This document shows, piece after piece, positions 39,968 through 48,848 of a stretch of 64,000 nt of DNA. The translations under genes were made by a program, and so were the position numbers. The stretch comes from Microbacterium oleivorans NBRC 103075 (GTDB taxonomy: Bacteria; Actinomycetota; Actinomycetes; Actinomycetales; Microbacteriaceae), in contig NZ_BCRG01000011.1 in assembly GCF_001552475.1 (NCBI RefSeq), positions 1 to 64,000 on the forward strand. The letters run 5' to 3'. Numbering within the stretch: position 1 is the first letter of the stretch; each line of letters opens with the position of its first letter. The notes under the pieces were generated by a model. That model was not told where the DNA came from, made no database searches, and saw only the letters and a list, made by a program, of their open reading frames with translations.

Positions 39968-40571
39968 GAGGGTTCGCGGATGCCGGTGCGTCGGCGTCCG
40001 CCTCTGCGGACGCGGCGGCCCGGGCAGCATCCTTCTCCCGTGTGCCGTCGAACCGGCGACCGAGCAGAACCAGGATTGCGACCGCGATCATCATCGTCAC
40101 GATGAACATGTCGGCGACGTTGTAGATCGCGGAAGGGAACCACAGCCAGAGCCACGGGGTGTGGATGAAGTCGACCACGTGCCCGACGAGAAGACCCGGA
40201 GCACGGAAAAGGCGGTCCGTGAGATTGCCGAGGATGCCGCCGAGCAGCAAGCCGAGGACGACAGACCACGCGCGCGATCGCACCCGGGTTGCGGCCAGGA
40301 AGACGATCGACAGAGCGGCGGCGGCGAGGACGAGGGTGAACACCCACGTGACGCCCTCCCCCAGGGAGAAGGCCGCTCCCGGATTGAACGTCAGGTAGAG
40401 CTGGAAGAAGTCGCCGATGACCGGCACGACCTCTCGCTCGGGCAGATTCTCCAGAGCGAGGTACTTCGTGAACTGATCAGCGGCCAGCACCAGCACCGCG
40501 AGAATCGCGATGGTGGTGCCGGCCGCTGCGGCGCGCAGTGTCGTCCGCTTCGCGGACGTTCGGCTCGACAA
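39954..40571 (-). CDS. lspA: Signal peptidase II (lipoprotein)
   Basis: LspA cleaves lipoprotein signal peptides after lipidation. The 205-residue protein has four membrane helices ([80 protein letters not shown]). Catalytic aspartates are in NLTDRL and [21 protein letters not shown] and [15 protein letters not shown] are family motifs. The C-terminus is extended by an Ala/Asp-rich tail absent from short homologues. The lipoproteins in this window (14969 gene, ctaC) would be substrates. It follows divIVA by 11 bases. Confidence 0.95.
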   Translation of the reverse strand: MSSRTSAKRTTLRAAAAGTTIAILAVLVLAADQFTKYLALENLPEREVVPVIGDFFQLYLTFNPGAAFSLGEGVTWVFTLVLAAAALSIVFLAATRVRSRAWSVVLGLLLGGILGNLTDRLFRAPGLLVGHVVDFIHTPWLWLWFPSAIYNVADMFIVTMMIAVAILVLLGRRFDGTREKDAARAAASAEADADAPASANPHAQP

Positions 40572-40582
40572 CGTGCGCGTGG

Positions 40583-41200
40583 TCAGGACGCGGGGATGGG
40601 CGTCGAGCCCGAGGTGCCGGCGACGTCGAGGTCACGCAGCTTGTCCTCGATGAAACCACGGAGCTGAACGCGGTAGTCGCGCTCGAACTGACGCAGTTCG
40701 CTGATGCGGCCCTCGAGGGTGCCGCGCTCGCTCTCGAGGCGCGTGATCTCGTCGCGCGCCTTCGAACGGGCGTCGTTAAGAATGGCGTCGGCCTCGGCCT
40801 GCGCTTCGGAGATGAGCTTCTCCTTCTGCGACTTACCCTCGGCGACGTGCTCGTCGTGCAGACGCTGAGCCAGCTCGATGATGCCGGCAGAAGCCGCGAC
40901 GGGAGCGGAGGCGCTCGATGCGGGAGCTTCGGCGGCAGGCTCGGCCTGGGCCGGGACCTCTTCGACGACCTCGGTCTGCGGGGCCGACTCGGCCTGCGGA
41001 GCGGACTCCTGCGGGGCGGGGGTCTCGCCGGACTCGAACGCGGCGAGCTTCGCCTTCAGTTCCTCGTTCTCAGCGATGGTCTTGCGCCACTCGACGACGA
41101 TCTCGTCGAGGAAGTCGTCGACCTCATCGGGGTCGAAACCCTCCTTGAAGCGAACATGCTGGAACTGCTTGGTGACGACGTCTTCGGGAGTCAAAGGCAT
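40583..41200 (-). CDS. divIVA: DivIVA/Wag31 polar growth coiled-coil protein
   Basis: DivIVA (Wag31) marks poles and septa through membrane curvature and organises wall synthesis. The 205-residue protein has the N-terminal DivIVA lipid-binding domain MPLTPEDVVTKQFQHVRFKE ... DEVDDFLDEIVVEWRKTI, an Ala/Glu/Pro-rich linker (residues ~60-105), then a coiled coil ELAQRLHDEHVAEGKSQKEK ... ALNDARSKARDEITRLESER through QLRGFIEDKLRDLD. AGAGGAAAGACAC precedes ATG. A TATGCT box (41281-41276) about 75 bases upstream on the minus strand could be its promoter. Confidence 0.95.
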   Translation of the reverse strand: MPLTPEDVVTKQFQHVRFKEGFDPDEVDDFLDEIVVEWRKTIAENEELKAKLAAFESGETPAPQESAPQAESAPQTEVVEEVPAQAEPAAEAPASSASAPVAASAGIIELAQRLHDEHVAEGKSQKEKLISEAQAEADAILNDARSKARDEITRLESERGTLEGRISELRQFERDYRVQLRGFIEDKLRDLDVAGTSGSTPIPAS

Positions 41201-41314
41201 GTGTCTTTCCTCTTTCGGGGCTCAGGAGGCGGGCCGGTCAATGAAGACCCGCGAGGCGCGAGCCGTACCCCGACAGCATAGTCCGAGGCTGTCACGGGTG
41301 CGACGACGCGATGA

Positions 41315-41617
41315 TCACACGCGGCTCAGGACCTGCGTGATCGACAGCAGAACGAAGCAGCAGAGCATCGTGATCGGGAACGCGAGATCCAGCGCGATCG
41401 GGCCGATGCGAAGCGGCGGAATGAACCGCCGGAAGAACTTGATCGGCGGATCCGTCACGGTGAACACGACCTCCGCGAGGACGAGCCAGCCGCCCCGCGG
41501 ACGCCACTCCCGATTGAACATCGGGATGTACTCCAACACCAGGCGTGCCAGGAGGAACAGCACATAGATGAGAAGGAGCGCGTTGAGGATCCCGGCGATG
41601 AGGCCGATGACCGACAC
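41315..41617 (-). CDS. YggT family membrane protein
   Basis: A 100-residue protein with two membrane helices (SVIGLIAGILNALLLIYVLF and ALDLAFPITMLCCFVLLSIT) and the YggT signature PRGGWLVLAEVVFTVTDPPI followed by RRFIPPLRIGPIALD. YggT proteins are commonly next to sepF and divIVA in Gram-positives and are implicated in division or osmotic tolerance, but the mechanism is unproven. It starts with GTG five bases after the sepF stop and lies 114 bases before divIVA, which has its own promoter-like box. Confidence 0.92.
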   Translation of the reverse strand: MSVIGLIAGILNALLLIYVLFLLARLVLEYIPMFNREWRPRGGWLVLAEVVFTVTDPPIKFFRRFIPPLRIGPIALDLAFPITMLCCFVLLSITQVLSRV

Positions 41618-41621
41618 GGCG

Positions 41622-42068
41622 TCAGTGGGTGAAGGGCGCGGAGTCCGCGTCGCCCTGAGCGATCGCGCCTTCGCCGGACACCGCGACGTTCTCCGGCGAG
41701 AGCAGGAAGACCTTGCTCGTCACGCGTTCGATGCGTCCGTACAGACCCAGCGACAGACCGCTCGCGAAGTCGATGAGGCGGCGCGCGTCAGCGTCGCTCA
41801 TCTGCGAGAGGTTGATGATGATCGGGATGCCGTCGCGGAAGTTCTCGGCGATCGTCTGAGCATCGCGGTACTGCTTGGGGTGCACGGTGACGATCTCGCT
41901 CACCGTGGCCGGAGCAGGCTGACGGACGACCGCGGGGCGGTGGATCGGGGTCACCGGCGCAGTCTTGTTCTCGACCTGCTTCTCCCGACGGGGAGCGGGC
42001 TCCTCGTACACCTCTTCCTCGTCGGCGAGGCCCAGGTACACCATGGTCTTCTTGAGCGGGTTCGACAT
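41622..42068 (-). CDS. sepF: Cell division protein SepF
   Basis: SepF binds FtsZ and the membrane, replacing FtsA/ZipA in actinobacteria. The 148-residue product from ATG 42068 ([20 protein letters not shown]) has the N-terminal amphipathic membrane helix, a Pro-rich linker and the DUF552 core: [60 protein letters not shown] and [17 protein letters not shown] lies seven bases before the ATG. An upstream frame overlaps yggS in antisense-like composition and is rejected. Confidence 0.96.
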   Translation of the reverse strand: MSNPLKKTMVYLGLADEEEVYEEPAPRREKQVENKTAPVTPIHRPAVVRQPAPATVSEIVTVHPKQYRDAQTIAENFRDGIPIIINLSQMSDADARRLIDFASGLSLGLYGRIERVTSKVFLLSPENVAVSGEGAIAQGDADSAPFTH

Positions 42069-42100
42069 CGCATCCTCCGTATTGCTCGTCTGTGACGAGG

Positions 42101-42790
42101 CTATCCGTGCACGGGCCTCGGGCCCGTGATTGCCGAACCGATCCGCAGGTGTGTCGCACCTGCCGCGATCGCTTCGGCGAAATCGCCGGTCATCCCGGCG
42201 GAAATCCAGTCGGCATCCGGCACCACGGTGCGGATGAGGGCAGCATGATCGGCGAGTCGGGCGAAGGCCGCTGCGGGCTCTTCGTCGAGGGGCGCGACCG
42301 CCATGACTCCCCGGAGCCGGAGCGACGGACAGGACGCAGCGACGTGCTCCGCGAGCTCTTCGATGCCCGCAGGCTCGACGCCCCCGCGACCGGGATCGTC
42401 GGTCAGATTGACCTGGATGAGCACATCCAGGATGTCGGCGTCGTCGTCCTCCCCGCGAGCTGCGTGCAACGCGTCGGCGAGGCGCGCTCGGTCGAGGGAG
42501 TGCACCGCATCGGCATCCCGTCGTACGGCCTTCGCCTTGTTGGTCTGCGCCTGGCCGATGAAGTGCCATCGCACCGGGGCACCCGAGTAGGTCTCGCGCT
42601 TCGCGCTGAGTTCCTGCTGTCGGTTCTCCCCGACGTCAGTCACACCGAGTCCGACGAGATCCTCCACCAGGTCCACGGGGTGGAACTTCGTGACGACGAT
42701 GCGCGAGATCTCGGACGGGTCGCGGCCCGCCGACGACGCGGCATCCAAGATGCGCGCGTCTATGTCGGCGAGCCGCGAACGCAGATCCAC
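42101..42790 (-). CDS. YggS family pyridoxal-phosphate homeostasis protein
   Basis: A 229-residue alanine-racemase-fold protein. The PLP lysine is likely in [96 protein letters not shown] and [10 protein letters not shown] follow. These match YggS/PLPBP, which binds PLP and affects amino-acid and vitamin B6 balance. It lies seven bases past ftsZ and 32 bases before sepF, the ordinary Gram-positive order. Confidence 0.94.
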   Translation of the reverse strand: MDLRSRLADIDARILDAASSAGRDPSEISRIVVTKFHPVDLVEDLVGLGVTDVGENRQQELSAKRETYSGAPVRWHFIGQAQTNKAKAVRRDADAVHSLDRARLADALHAARGEDDDADILDVLIQVNLTDDPGRGGVEPAGIEELAEHVAASCPSLRLRGVMAVAPLDEEPAAAFARLADHAALIRTVVPDADWISAGMTGDFAEAIAAGATHLRIGSAITGPRPVHG

Positions 42791-42797
42791 GTCGGCG

Positions 42798-43958
42798 TTA
42801 CTTCAGGAAGTCGGGGATGTCGAGGTCGTCATCACCGAACGCCGAGTCGTAGTCGCTCGTCGAGGACGGTGCGGACACCGACACCGACTCGCGCGGGCTC
42901 GTGTTCTCCGCGGCCGCGAGGTCGCGCGCGACGGTGTCGGCCGGCAGCGGCGGCAGGACCGGTGCGGATGCCGGGCGCGTCGCCGTGATCGGCTCGACCT
43001 TCACCTGGGGCTCACCGCCGTCGAAACCGGCGGCGATGACCGTCACACGCACCTCGTCACCGAGGGTGTCGTCGATGACGGTACCGAAGATGATGTTGGC
43101 CTCGGGGTGGGCGGCCTCCTTGACGAGCTGAGCCGCGTCGTTGATCTCGAAAATGCCGAGGTTCGACCCGCCCTGGATCGAGAGGAGCACACCGTGGGCG
43201 CCCTCGATCGAGGCTTCGAGAAGCGGCGACTCGACGGCGAGCTCGGCAGCCTTGATGGCGCGGTCGGCGCCCCGGGCGGAACCGATGCCCATGAGCGCGG
43301 AGCCCGCACCCTGCATGACCGACTTGACGTCGGCGAAGTCGAGGTTGATGAGACCTGGAGTCGTGATCAGGTCGGTGATGCCCTGCACACCGGCGAGGAG
43401 CACCTGGTCTGCAGTGGCGAACGCTTCGATCATCGAGATGCCGCGATCGCTGATCTCGAGGAGGCGGTCGTTCGGGACGACGATGAGGGTGTCCACCTCT
43501 TCCTTCAGCTTCGAGACGCCCGTCTCCGCCTGGGTCTGCCGACGGCGACCCTCGAACGAGAACGGCTTGGTCACGACACCGATGGTCAGAGCGCCGATCG
43601 ACTTCGCGATCCGTGCGACGACGGGGGCGCCACCGGTGCCCGTACCGCCGCCCTCGCCTGCCGTCACGAAGACCATGTCGGCGCCCGCGAGGGCCTCTTC
43701 GATCTCTTCGGCGTGGTCCTCGGCGGCACGACGGCCCACCTCGGGATCGGCGCCGGCACCGAGACCGCGAGTCAGCTCGCGACCGACGTCGAGCTTGATG
43801 TCGGCGTCGCTCATCAGCAGCGCCTGGGCATCCGTGTTGACGGCGATGAACTCGACGCCGCGAAGGCCGAGCTCGATCATGCGGTTGACGGCGTTGACAC
43901 CGCCACCACCCACGCCAACGACCTTGATCACAGCAAGGTAGTTCTGGTTCTGGCTCAC
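42798..43958 (-). CDS. ftsZ: Cell division protein FtsZ
   Basis: FtsZ is the tubulin-like GTPase forming the Z ring. The 386-residue protein has [20 protein letters not shown], the tubulin signature [20 protein letters not shown], the T7 loop region [20 protein letters not shown], a variable linker, and the conserved C-terminal peptide [10 protein letters not shown] that binds SepF and FtsW. GTG at 43958 has GGAGG seven bases upstream. The 157-base upstream region is an AT-rich patch with two dyads (44000-44041) and probably a dedicated promoter. Confidence 0.97.
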   Translation of the reverse strand: MSQNQNYLAVIKVVGVGGGGVNAVNRMIELGLRGVEFIAVNTDAQALLMSDADIKLDVGRELTRGLGAGADPEVGRRAAEDHAEEIEEALAGADMVFVTAGEGGGTGTGGAPVVARIAKSIGALTIGVVTKPFSFEGRRRQTQAETGVSKLKEEVDTLIVVPNDRLLEISDRGISMIEAFATADQVLLAGVQGITDLITTPGLINLDFADVKSVMQGAGSALMGIGSARGADRAIKAAELAVESPLLEASIEGAHGVLLSIQGGSNLGIFEINDAAQLVKEAAHPEANIIFGTVIDDTLGDEVRVTVIAAGFDGGEPQVKVEPITATRPASAPVLPPLPADTVARDLAAAENTSPRESVSVSAPSSTSDYDSAFGDDDLDIPDFLK

Positions 43959-43999
43959 GCCGGCCTCCGTATCGTCCTGAACCTCGAGTGCAAACCTTC

Positions 44000-44041
44000 A
44001 ACCTCAACCAGAGGTTTAAAGAATTGCCGAGTATGCAATTC
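44000..44041 (-). promoter_or_regulatory. AT-rich dyad region upstream of ftsZ
   Basis: Two inverted repeats occur 42-83 bases before the ftsZ GTG: AACCTC-AACCA-GAGGTT (44000-44016) and GAATTGC-CGAGTAT-GCAATTC (44021-44041), with direct GGTTGA/GGTTGA/AGGTTT repeats on the minus strand alongside. This low-GC block in a GC-rich genome suggests a regulated ftsZ promoter. The MerR-type regulator FtsR controls ftsZ in Corynebacterium glutamicum; a similar protein could bind here, but no such gene is in the window. Confidence 0.5.
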
Positions 44042-44115
44042 CTGATTCCGAACGTAGGCGGGTCGCGTCCCGCTGCCCGCAGCGGCGCGGGCGTGTCGTC
44101 GGATCGGATGTGTCG

Positions 44116-45078
44116 TCAGCGGATGACGAGCGCGCTCGGGGATGAGACGTCGTACTGTTCGACCTTCGACGGGGGCCGGGCGACGATCGCAGCCTTCAAC
44201 ACGCGGGCCTTCTCGACGGGCTGCTCCGCGCTCCCCCACAGCACATCGGCGCCCTCGATCTCGAGGGTGACGTCGTCGGGAGTCGTCGCCGACATCGCGC
44301 TCACCTGTTTGCGCAGGTCGGCGGGAAGCGACCGGTAGACAGCGCCGACCGCTCGGAAGGCCCGCGAGCCGGCTCCGCCCGTCGCCTCGATGACGGGGTA
44401 CCCCTTCGGCGCCGCCGCCGTCGTGCCGAGGACGACTCCGGCGGCATCGACCAGGGAGAAACCGGCCTTCGTCGACACGACACCCACCGGGGTGCGCTCG
44501 ATGATTCGGACGACGAGCTCCTGCGGTGGCCGCGCCTCGATCGAATAGCTCTCGACGAGCGGGAAAGACACCAGGGCCGCCTTCACGGCACTCGAGTCGA
44601 CGAGGGCGAGCGGGGTGCCCATCTCCCCCGACAGGGCCTGTTCGATCGCCGCCGGAGCCAGCTTCTGAGTCCCGATCACGGTGATCTTCGACACGGCGAA
44701 CAGCGGGCTGTAGGCGGCGCCGACCGCGCCGACCCCGAGGAGGACGACCGCGGCCAGCGCCCCGAGCCACGCGTACCGGCGACGCCGCTGGCGCACCGTG
44801 AAGCGGCGCACCTCGCGACGGAGGGCGCGTCGGCGTGCGCGTGCGGCAGCCCAGACGTCTCGCACACCGAGCGGGCGGTCTGCAGCGGCATCCGGAGCGG
44901 TCTCGTTCGACTCGGCCGCAGACGAGGCGGTCGGTTCCAGGGGAACGACAGGCGCGAGACGTCCGGGGGCAGCGGACTCGACGCGCTCAGGCGCGGCCTC
45001 CGCCGCGGGAGTCGGCGTGGGCGCCGAGCGTCGCGGTGCAGCCGGCGGCGTCGACGGGAGCGGGGACGGCCGCCGCAT
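44116..45078 (-). CDS. ftsQ: Cell division protein FtsQ
   Basis: FtsQ bridges FtsL/FtsB to the septal synthase. The 320-residue protein begins at TTG/ATG 45078 region ([20 protein letters not shown]), directly after murC. A long Pro/Ala-rich cytosolic tail (~110 residues) precedes one membrane helix YAWLGALAAVVLLGVGAVGA, then POTRA (LFAVSKITVIGTQKLAPAAI) and FtsQ domains (FPLVESYSIEARPPQELVVR, FSLVDAAGVVL). The tail is much longer than in Escherichia coli but usual in actinobacteria. It starts two bases past the murC stop. Confidence 0.93.
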   Translation of the reverse strand: MRRPSPLPSTPPAAPRRSAPTPTPAAEAAPERVESAAPGRLAPVVPLEPTASSAAESNETAPDAAADRPLGVRDVWAAARARRRALRREVRRFTVRQRRRRYAWLGALAAVVLLGVGAVGAAYSPLFAVSKITVIGTQKLAPAAIEQALSGEMGTPLALVDSSAVKAALVSFPLVESYSIEARPPQELVVRIIERTPVGVVSTKAGFSLVDAAGVVLGTTAAAPKGYPVIEATGGAGSRAFRAVGAVYRSLPADLRKQVSAMSATTPDDVTLEIEGADVLWGSAEQPVEKARVLKAAIVARPPSKVEQYDVSSPSALVIR

Positions 45079-45080
45079 TG

Positions 45081-46481
45081 TCAGTCCTGCTCCGGGCCGA
45101 GCGCGTCGAGGACCTGCGGGATGATGCGGTAGACGTCGCCGCACCCGAGGGTGATGACGTAGTCCCCGGGCTGCGCGATGGATGCCGCGTACTCGGCCGC
45201 CTGCTGCCAGTCGGCGACGAAGCGGACCCGATCCTGATCGACGAACGCGCCGCTGACGAGCGCGCCGGTGACACCGGGAACGGGATCCTCGCGGGCACCG
45301 TAGACGTCGAGGACCACCGTCTGATCGGCGCGGGACTCGAGGATCTCGGCGAACTCGCGGTACATCGCCTGTGTACGGGAGTAGGTGTGAGGCTGGTGGA
45401 GCGCGATGATGCGCCCCTCGCCCACGACGGTGCGGGCTGCCGAGAGCGCGGCGTCCACCTCGGTCGGGTGATGAGCGTAGTCGTCGTACACGGCGACCCC
45501 CGCGCGCATTCCGTGCAGCTCGAATCGACGAACCGTGCCACCGAACTCCTCGACCGCGCGCAGGGCGGGCTCGAGTTCGTAGCCGAGCGTCAGGAGGACC
45601 GCGACGGCACCCGCCGCGTTGATCGCATTGTGGGCACCCGGAACAGCGAGAGCACCGGAGACCGTCTGGCCTCGGTGGTGGATCGTGAAGGACACCGGGC
45701 CCTCGGTCACGATGTCGTCGATACGGACGTCGGCATCGGGCGACGTGCCGAACGACACGACATTGTCGTGCGTGAGCGACGCCGCGACCTCGCGGGCGCC
45801 GAGATCGTCGGACGAGATGACCACGGCCTGGGAGGCGGCATCCGCGAATCGGACGAATCCGTCGTAGAACGCTTCTCGCGAGCCCCAGTGGTCGAGGTGG
45901 TCGGGATCGACGTTCGTGATGAGCGCGACCGCGGTGTCGTACAGCAGGAACGAGCCGTCGGACTCGTCGGCCTCGATCACGAACAGGTCGTCGGATCCGG
46001 TTCCGCTCGAGACGCCGAGCGACGCGATGACGCCGCCGTTGACGAACGTGGGATCGGCGCCGATGGCCCGAAGGGCCGTCACGATCATGCCGGTGGACGT
46101 GGTCTTGCCGTGCGCTCCCGCCACACTGACGAGGCGGCGTCCGCCGACGAGCCAGTGCAGGGCCTGCGAGCGGTGGATGACCGGCACACCGCGCTCCTTC
46201 GCCAGGAGGTACTCAGGGTTCTCCGGCCAGATGGCGCCCGTGAAGACGACCGCGTCGACCTCATCGGGCAGGTTGGCCGCGTCATGACCCACGTGCACGT
46301 CGGCTCCGCGCGCCGCGAGAGCGCGCATGGTGGAGCTGTCGGAGCGGTCGGAACCCGAGACGCGGATGCCGCGATCGAGGAACATCCCGGCGAGGCCCGA
46401 CATCCCGGAACCGCCGATTCCGATGAAGTGGGCGGCGGTGATGTCCGCAGGAAGGGGGAGCGAGAGATCGGGGCGAATCAT
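45081..46481 (-). CDS. murC: UDP-N-acetylmuramate--L-alanine ligase
   Basis: MurC adds the first peptide residue to UDP-MurNAc. The 466-residue protein has [41 protein letters not shown]-loop [40 protein letters not shown] and [19 protein letters not shown], followed by [26 protein letters not shown] lies nine bases before the ATG, so murC, ftsQ and perhaps ftsZ may be expressed from here in addition to upstream dcw promoters. A 68-base gap separates it from murG. Confidence 0.96.
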   Translation of the reverse strand: MIRPDLSLPLPADITAAHFIGIGGSGMSGLAGMFLDRGIRVSGSDRSDSSTMRALAARGADVHVGHDAANLPDEVDAVVFTGAIWPENPEYLLAKERGVPVIHRSQALHWLVGGRRLVSVAGAHGKTTSTGMIVTALRAIGADPTFVNGGVIASLGVSSGTGSDDLFVIEADESDGSFLLYDTAVALITNVDPDHLDHWGSREAFYDGFVRFADAASQAVVISSDDLGAREVAASLTHDNVVSFGTSPDADVRIDDIVTEGPVSFTIHHRGQTVSGALAVPGAHNAINAAGAVAVLLTLGYELEPALRAVEEFGGTVRRFELHGMRAGVAVYDDYAHHPTEVDAALSAARTVVGEGRIIALHQPHTYSRTQAMYREFAEILESRADQTVVLDVYGAREDPVPGVTGALVSGAFVDQDRVRFVADWQQAAEYAASIAQPGDYVITLGCGDVYRIIPQVLDALGPEQD

Positions 46482-46549
46482 GGCCCGTCAAGTCTAGGTC
46501 GGGGCTGCCGCGAGGATGCCGCGGCGCGCTGGGCGGCCGGGGTCGCCGG

Positions 46550-47623
46550 TCAGCGCGCGAGGGCGCGATCGATCAGGCCCAGCACGTTCGCACTGCCGGA
46601 GCGCGTTCCGACGCTCTCCGCGGCCGCGCGCATGCGGTCGAGCGCGGCGGCATCCTTCAACAACGGCACGACGGTCGAACGGACCCGGTCGCCCGTGAGC
46701 TCGCCGTCCGGGATGAGCACGGCCGCACCCCCCTGAACGGCGGACGCCGCGTTCAGCGCCTGCTCGCCGTTGCCCACGGCGTACGGCACGTACACGGCCG
46801 GGATGCCGAGCGCGCTGATCTCGCTGACGGTCGCGGCGCCCGATCGCGACACGATCGCGTCGGCGAGGGCGAAGGCCAGGTCCATGCGGTCGATGTAGGG
46901 AACGACCCGGTACGACGGGTCGTCGGGGTCCGCGACGTCATTGCGCTCCCCCACCGCGTGGAGGATCTGCCACCCGGCGGCCACGACGTCCTGCCACGAG
47001 TCGGCGAACGCACGATTGAGTCGGACGGCGCCCAGCGAACCTCCGAACACGAGGAGTACCGGGCGAGCGGCATCCAGCCCGAAGGCCTCCGCGGCCTCGG
47101 ACCGGAGCGCTGCGCGGTCGAGGTGGACGATCTCGGGACGGAGCGGCATCCCGACGACCTCCGCGCCCTTCAGCGGGGTGCCTTCGAAGGCGACCCCGGA
47201 GGCAGCAGCACGACGCGCCCCCAGAACGTTGGCGAGTCCGGGCTTGGCGTTGGCCTCGTGCACCACGACGGGAACACGCGCGCGACCGGCGGCGACGTAG
47301 GCAGGCGCGGAGGCGTAGCCGCCGAAGCCGACCACCACGTCGACACCGCGCTCGAGGATGTGGGTCCTCACCTGACGCACCGCGCGAGCGAACCGGCCCG
47401 GGAAGCGGACAGCCGCGGCATCCGGTCGGCGCGGGAACGGAACCTTGTCGACGAACAGCAGCTCGTAGCCGCGGAGCGGGACGAGGCGTGCCTCAAGCCC
47501 CTCGCGAGTGCCGAGGACGAGCACGGTGGCATCGGGTTCCCGAGCCGTCAGGGCGTCGGCGACGGCGAGCAGCGGATTGACGTGGCCCGCGGTGCCCCCG
47601 CCGGCCAGAAGGTACGTGGTCAC
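46550..47623 (-). CDS. murG: Lipid II synthase MurG
   Basis: MurG transfers GlcNAc to lipid I. The 357-residue GT-B glycosyltransferase starts with GTG 47623 (TTYLLAGGGTAGHVNPLLAV), which carries the first G loop; VVVGFGGYASAPAYVAAGRA, VVVHEANAKPGLANVLG, VFGGSLGAVRLNRAFADSW and RSGAATVSEISALGIPAVYV supply the membrane and UDP-GlcNAc sites. An upstream frame into ftsW is not family-like. It starts ten bases past the ftsW stop. Confidence 0.96.
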   Translation of the reverse strand: MTTYLLAGGGTAGHVNPLLAVADALTAREPDATVLVLGTREGLEARLVPLRGYELLFVDKVPFPRRPDAAAVRFPGRFARAVRQVRTHILERGVDVVVGFGGYASAPAYVAAGRARVPVVVHEANAKPGLANVLGARRAAASGVAFEGTPLKGAEVVGMPLRPEIVHLDRAALRSEAAEAFGLDAARPVLLVFGGSLGAVRLNRAFADSWQDVVAAGWQILHAVGERNDVADPDDPSYRVVPYIDRMDLAFALADAIVSRSGAATVSEISALGIPAVYVPYAVGNGEQALNAASAVQGGAAVLIPDGELTGDRVRSTVVPLLKDAAALDRMRAAAESVGTRSGSANVLGLIDRALAR

Positions 47624-47633
47624 CGGATCGAGC

Positions 47634-48848
47634 CTACCGGCGGGCTGCGGGGGCGACCGGCGGAGGGGCCGGCAACGTGCGCGCGAACGCGAGCAGCGCA
47701 CCGCACGCCATCAGCACTGAGACGAGCGACGTGCCGCCCTGCGACATGAACGGCAGCGGGACACCCAGCACGGGGAAGACACGGAGCACGACGCCGACGT
47801 TGATGAGGGCTTGGCCCACGATCCAGACGATGATGCCACCCGCGGCGATGCGGATGAACGGGTCCTGCGTCTTGCGGATCACGTGGAAGGCGCCGACGGC
47901 GAACAGCGTGAACAGCGCGAGGACGACGATGCAACCGATCAGCCCGAGCTCCTCGCCGACGATGGCGAAGATGTAGTCGTGGGATGCCGCCGGCAGCCAT
48001 GCGTACTTCTCGCGCGAGTTCCCGAGGCCGAGCCCGAAGACACCACCGCTCGCGAGGCCCCAGATACCGTGCAGCGGCTGGTAGCACGACGTCAGGTAGT
48101 CGTCGATGCAGTTCGGGTTGAGGAAGCTCGCGATACGAGCCATTCGGTTGGGGCTCGAGATGGCGAGATACGCGACGATCGCCGCCGCCACGACCACCGG
48201 GATGATGAACAGCCGGAGCTTGACGCCGGAGAAGAAGAGGGCGCCGAGGAGGATGAGCACGAGGATCATCGCCGTGCCGAGGTCTTTACCCGCCACGACC
48301 GATCCGATGACGATCGCGGACACCGGCACGACCGGGATGAAGACGTGACGCCACAGTCCGAGGAGCGTGTGCTTGCGGTACAGCACATACCCGAGCCAGA
48401 GCGCGAAGGCGAGCTTGAGGAACTCCGAGGGCTGCGCCTGGACACCCGCGATCGAGATCCAGTTGCGGTTTCCGTCGAACTCGTAGCCGAGCGGGGTGAA
48501 GACGAGGAGTTGGAAGGCGAGGGCCGCGCCGAGCGCGAACCACGAGATGCGCTTCCAGAACGTCATCGGCAAGCGGCTGAAGACGAACATCAGCGGAACT
48601 CCGAGGACGGCGAACATCGCCTGCCGGACGACCGTCTGGAACGGTCCGCCCTCGCTCGACGTCGCCATCGTCGCCGACAGCACCATGACCAGACCGAAGA
48701 TGGTGAGAATCAGCGCGGTCGACGCGATGAGAAGGAACTCGCTCGGGATCGGCCGGAAGACCTTGCCGAGATCGACGCGGGCGGTGAAGGCGGCCGAGCC
48801 GCGGTCAGCCGGATCCGACGGGGCCGGACGGTCGGTCGTTGATGTCAC
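47634..48848 (-). CDS. ftsW: Division septum polymerase FtsW
   Basis: FtsW is the SEDS glycosyltransferase that polymerises septal peptidoglycan with FtsI. The 404-residue protein has about ten helices with motifs FGLVMVLSATMATSSEGGPF, DGNRNWISIAGVQAQPSEFL, GKDLGTAMILVLILLGALFF, GVFGLGLGNSREKYAWLPAA, SHDYIFAIVGEELGLIG and VPLPFMSQGGTSLVSVLMAC. GTG 48848 has AGGA six bases upstream and overlaps the murD end by 44 bases; the ribosome site inside murD supports that start. Confidence 0.95.
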   Translation of the reverse strand: MTSTTDRPAPSDPADRGSAAFTARVDLGKVFRPIPSEFLLIASTALILTIFGLVMVLSATMATSSEGGPFQTVVRQAMFAVLGVPLMFVFSRLPMTFWKRISWFALGAALAFQLLVFTPLGYEFDGNRNWISIAGVQAQPSEFLKLAFALWLGYVLYRKHTLLGLWRHVFIPVVPVSAIVIGSVVAGKDLGTAMILVLILLGALFFSGVKLRLFIIPVVVAAAIVAYLAISSPNRMARIASFLNPNCIDDYLTSCYQPLHGIWGLASGGVFGLGLGNSREKYAWLPAASHDYIFAIVGEELGLIGCIVVLALFTLFAVGAFHVIRKTQDPFIRIAAGGIIVWIVGQALINVGVVLRVFPVLGVPLPFMSQGGTSLVSVLMACGALLAFARTLPAPPPVAPAARR

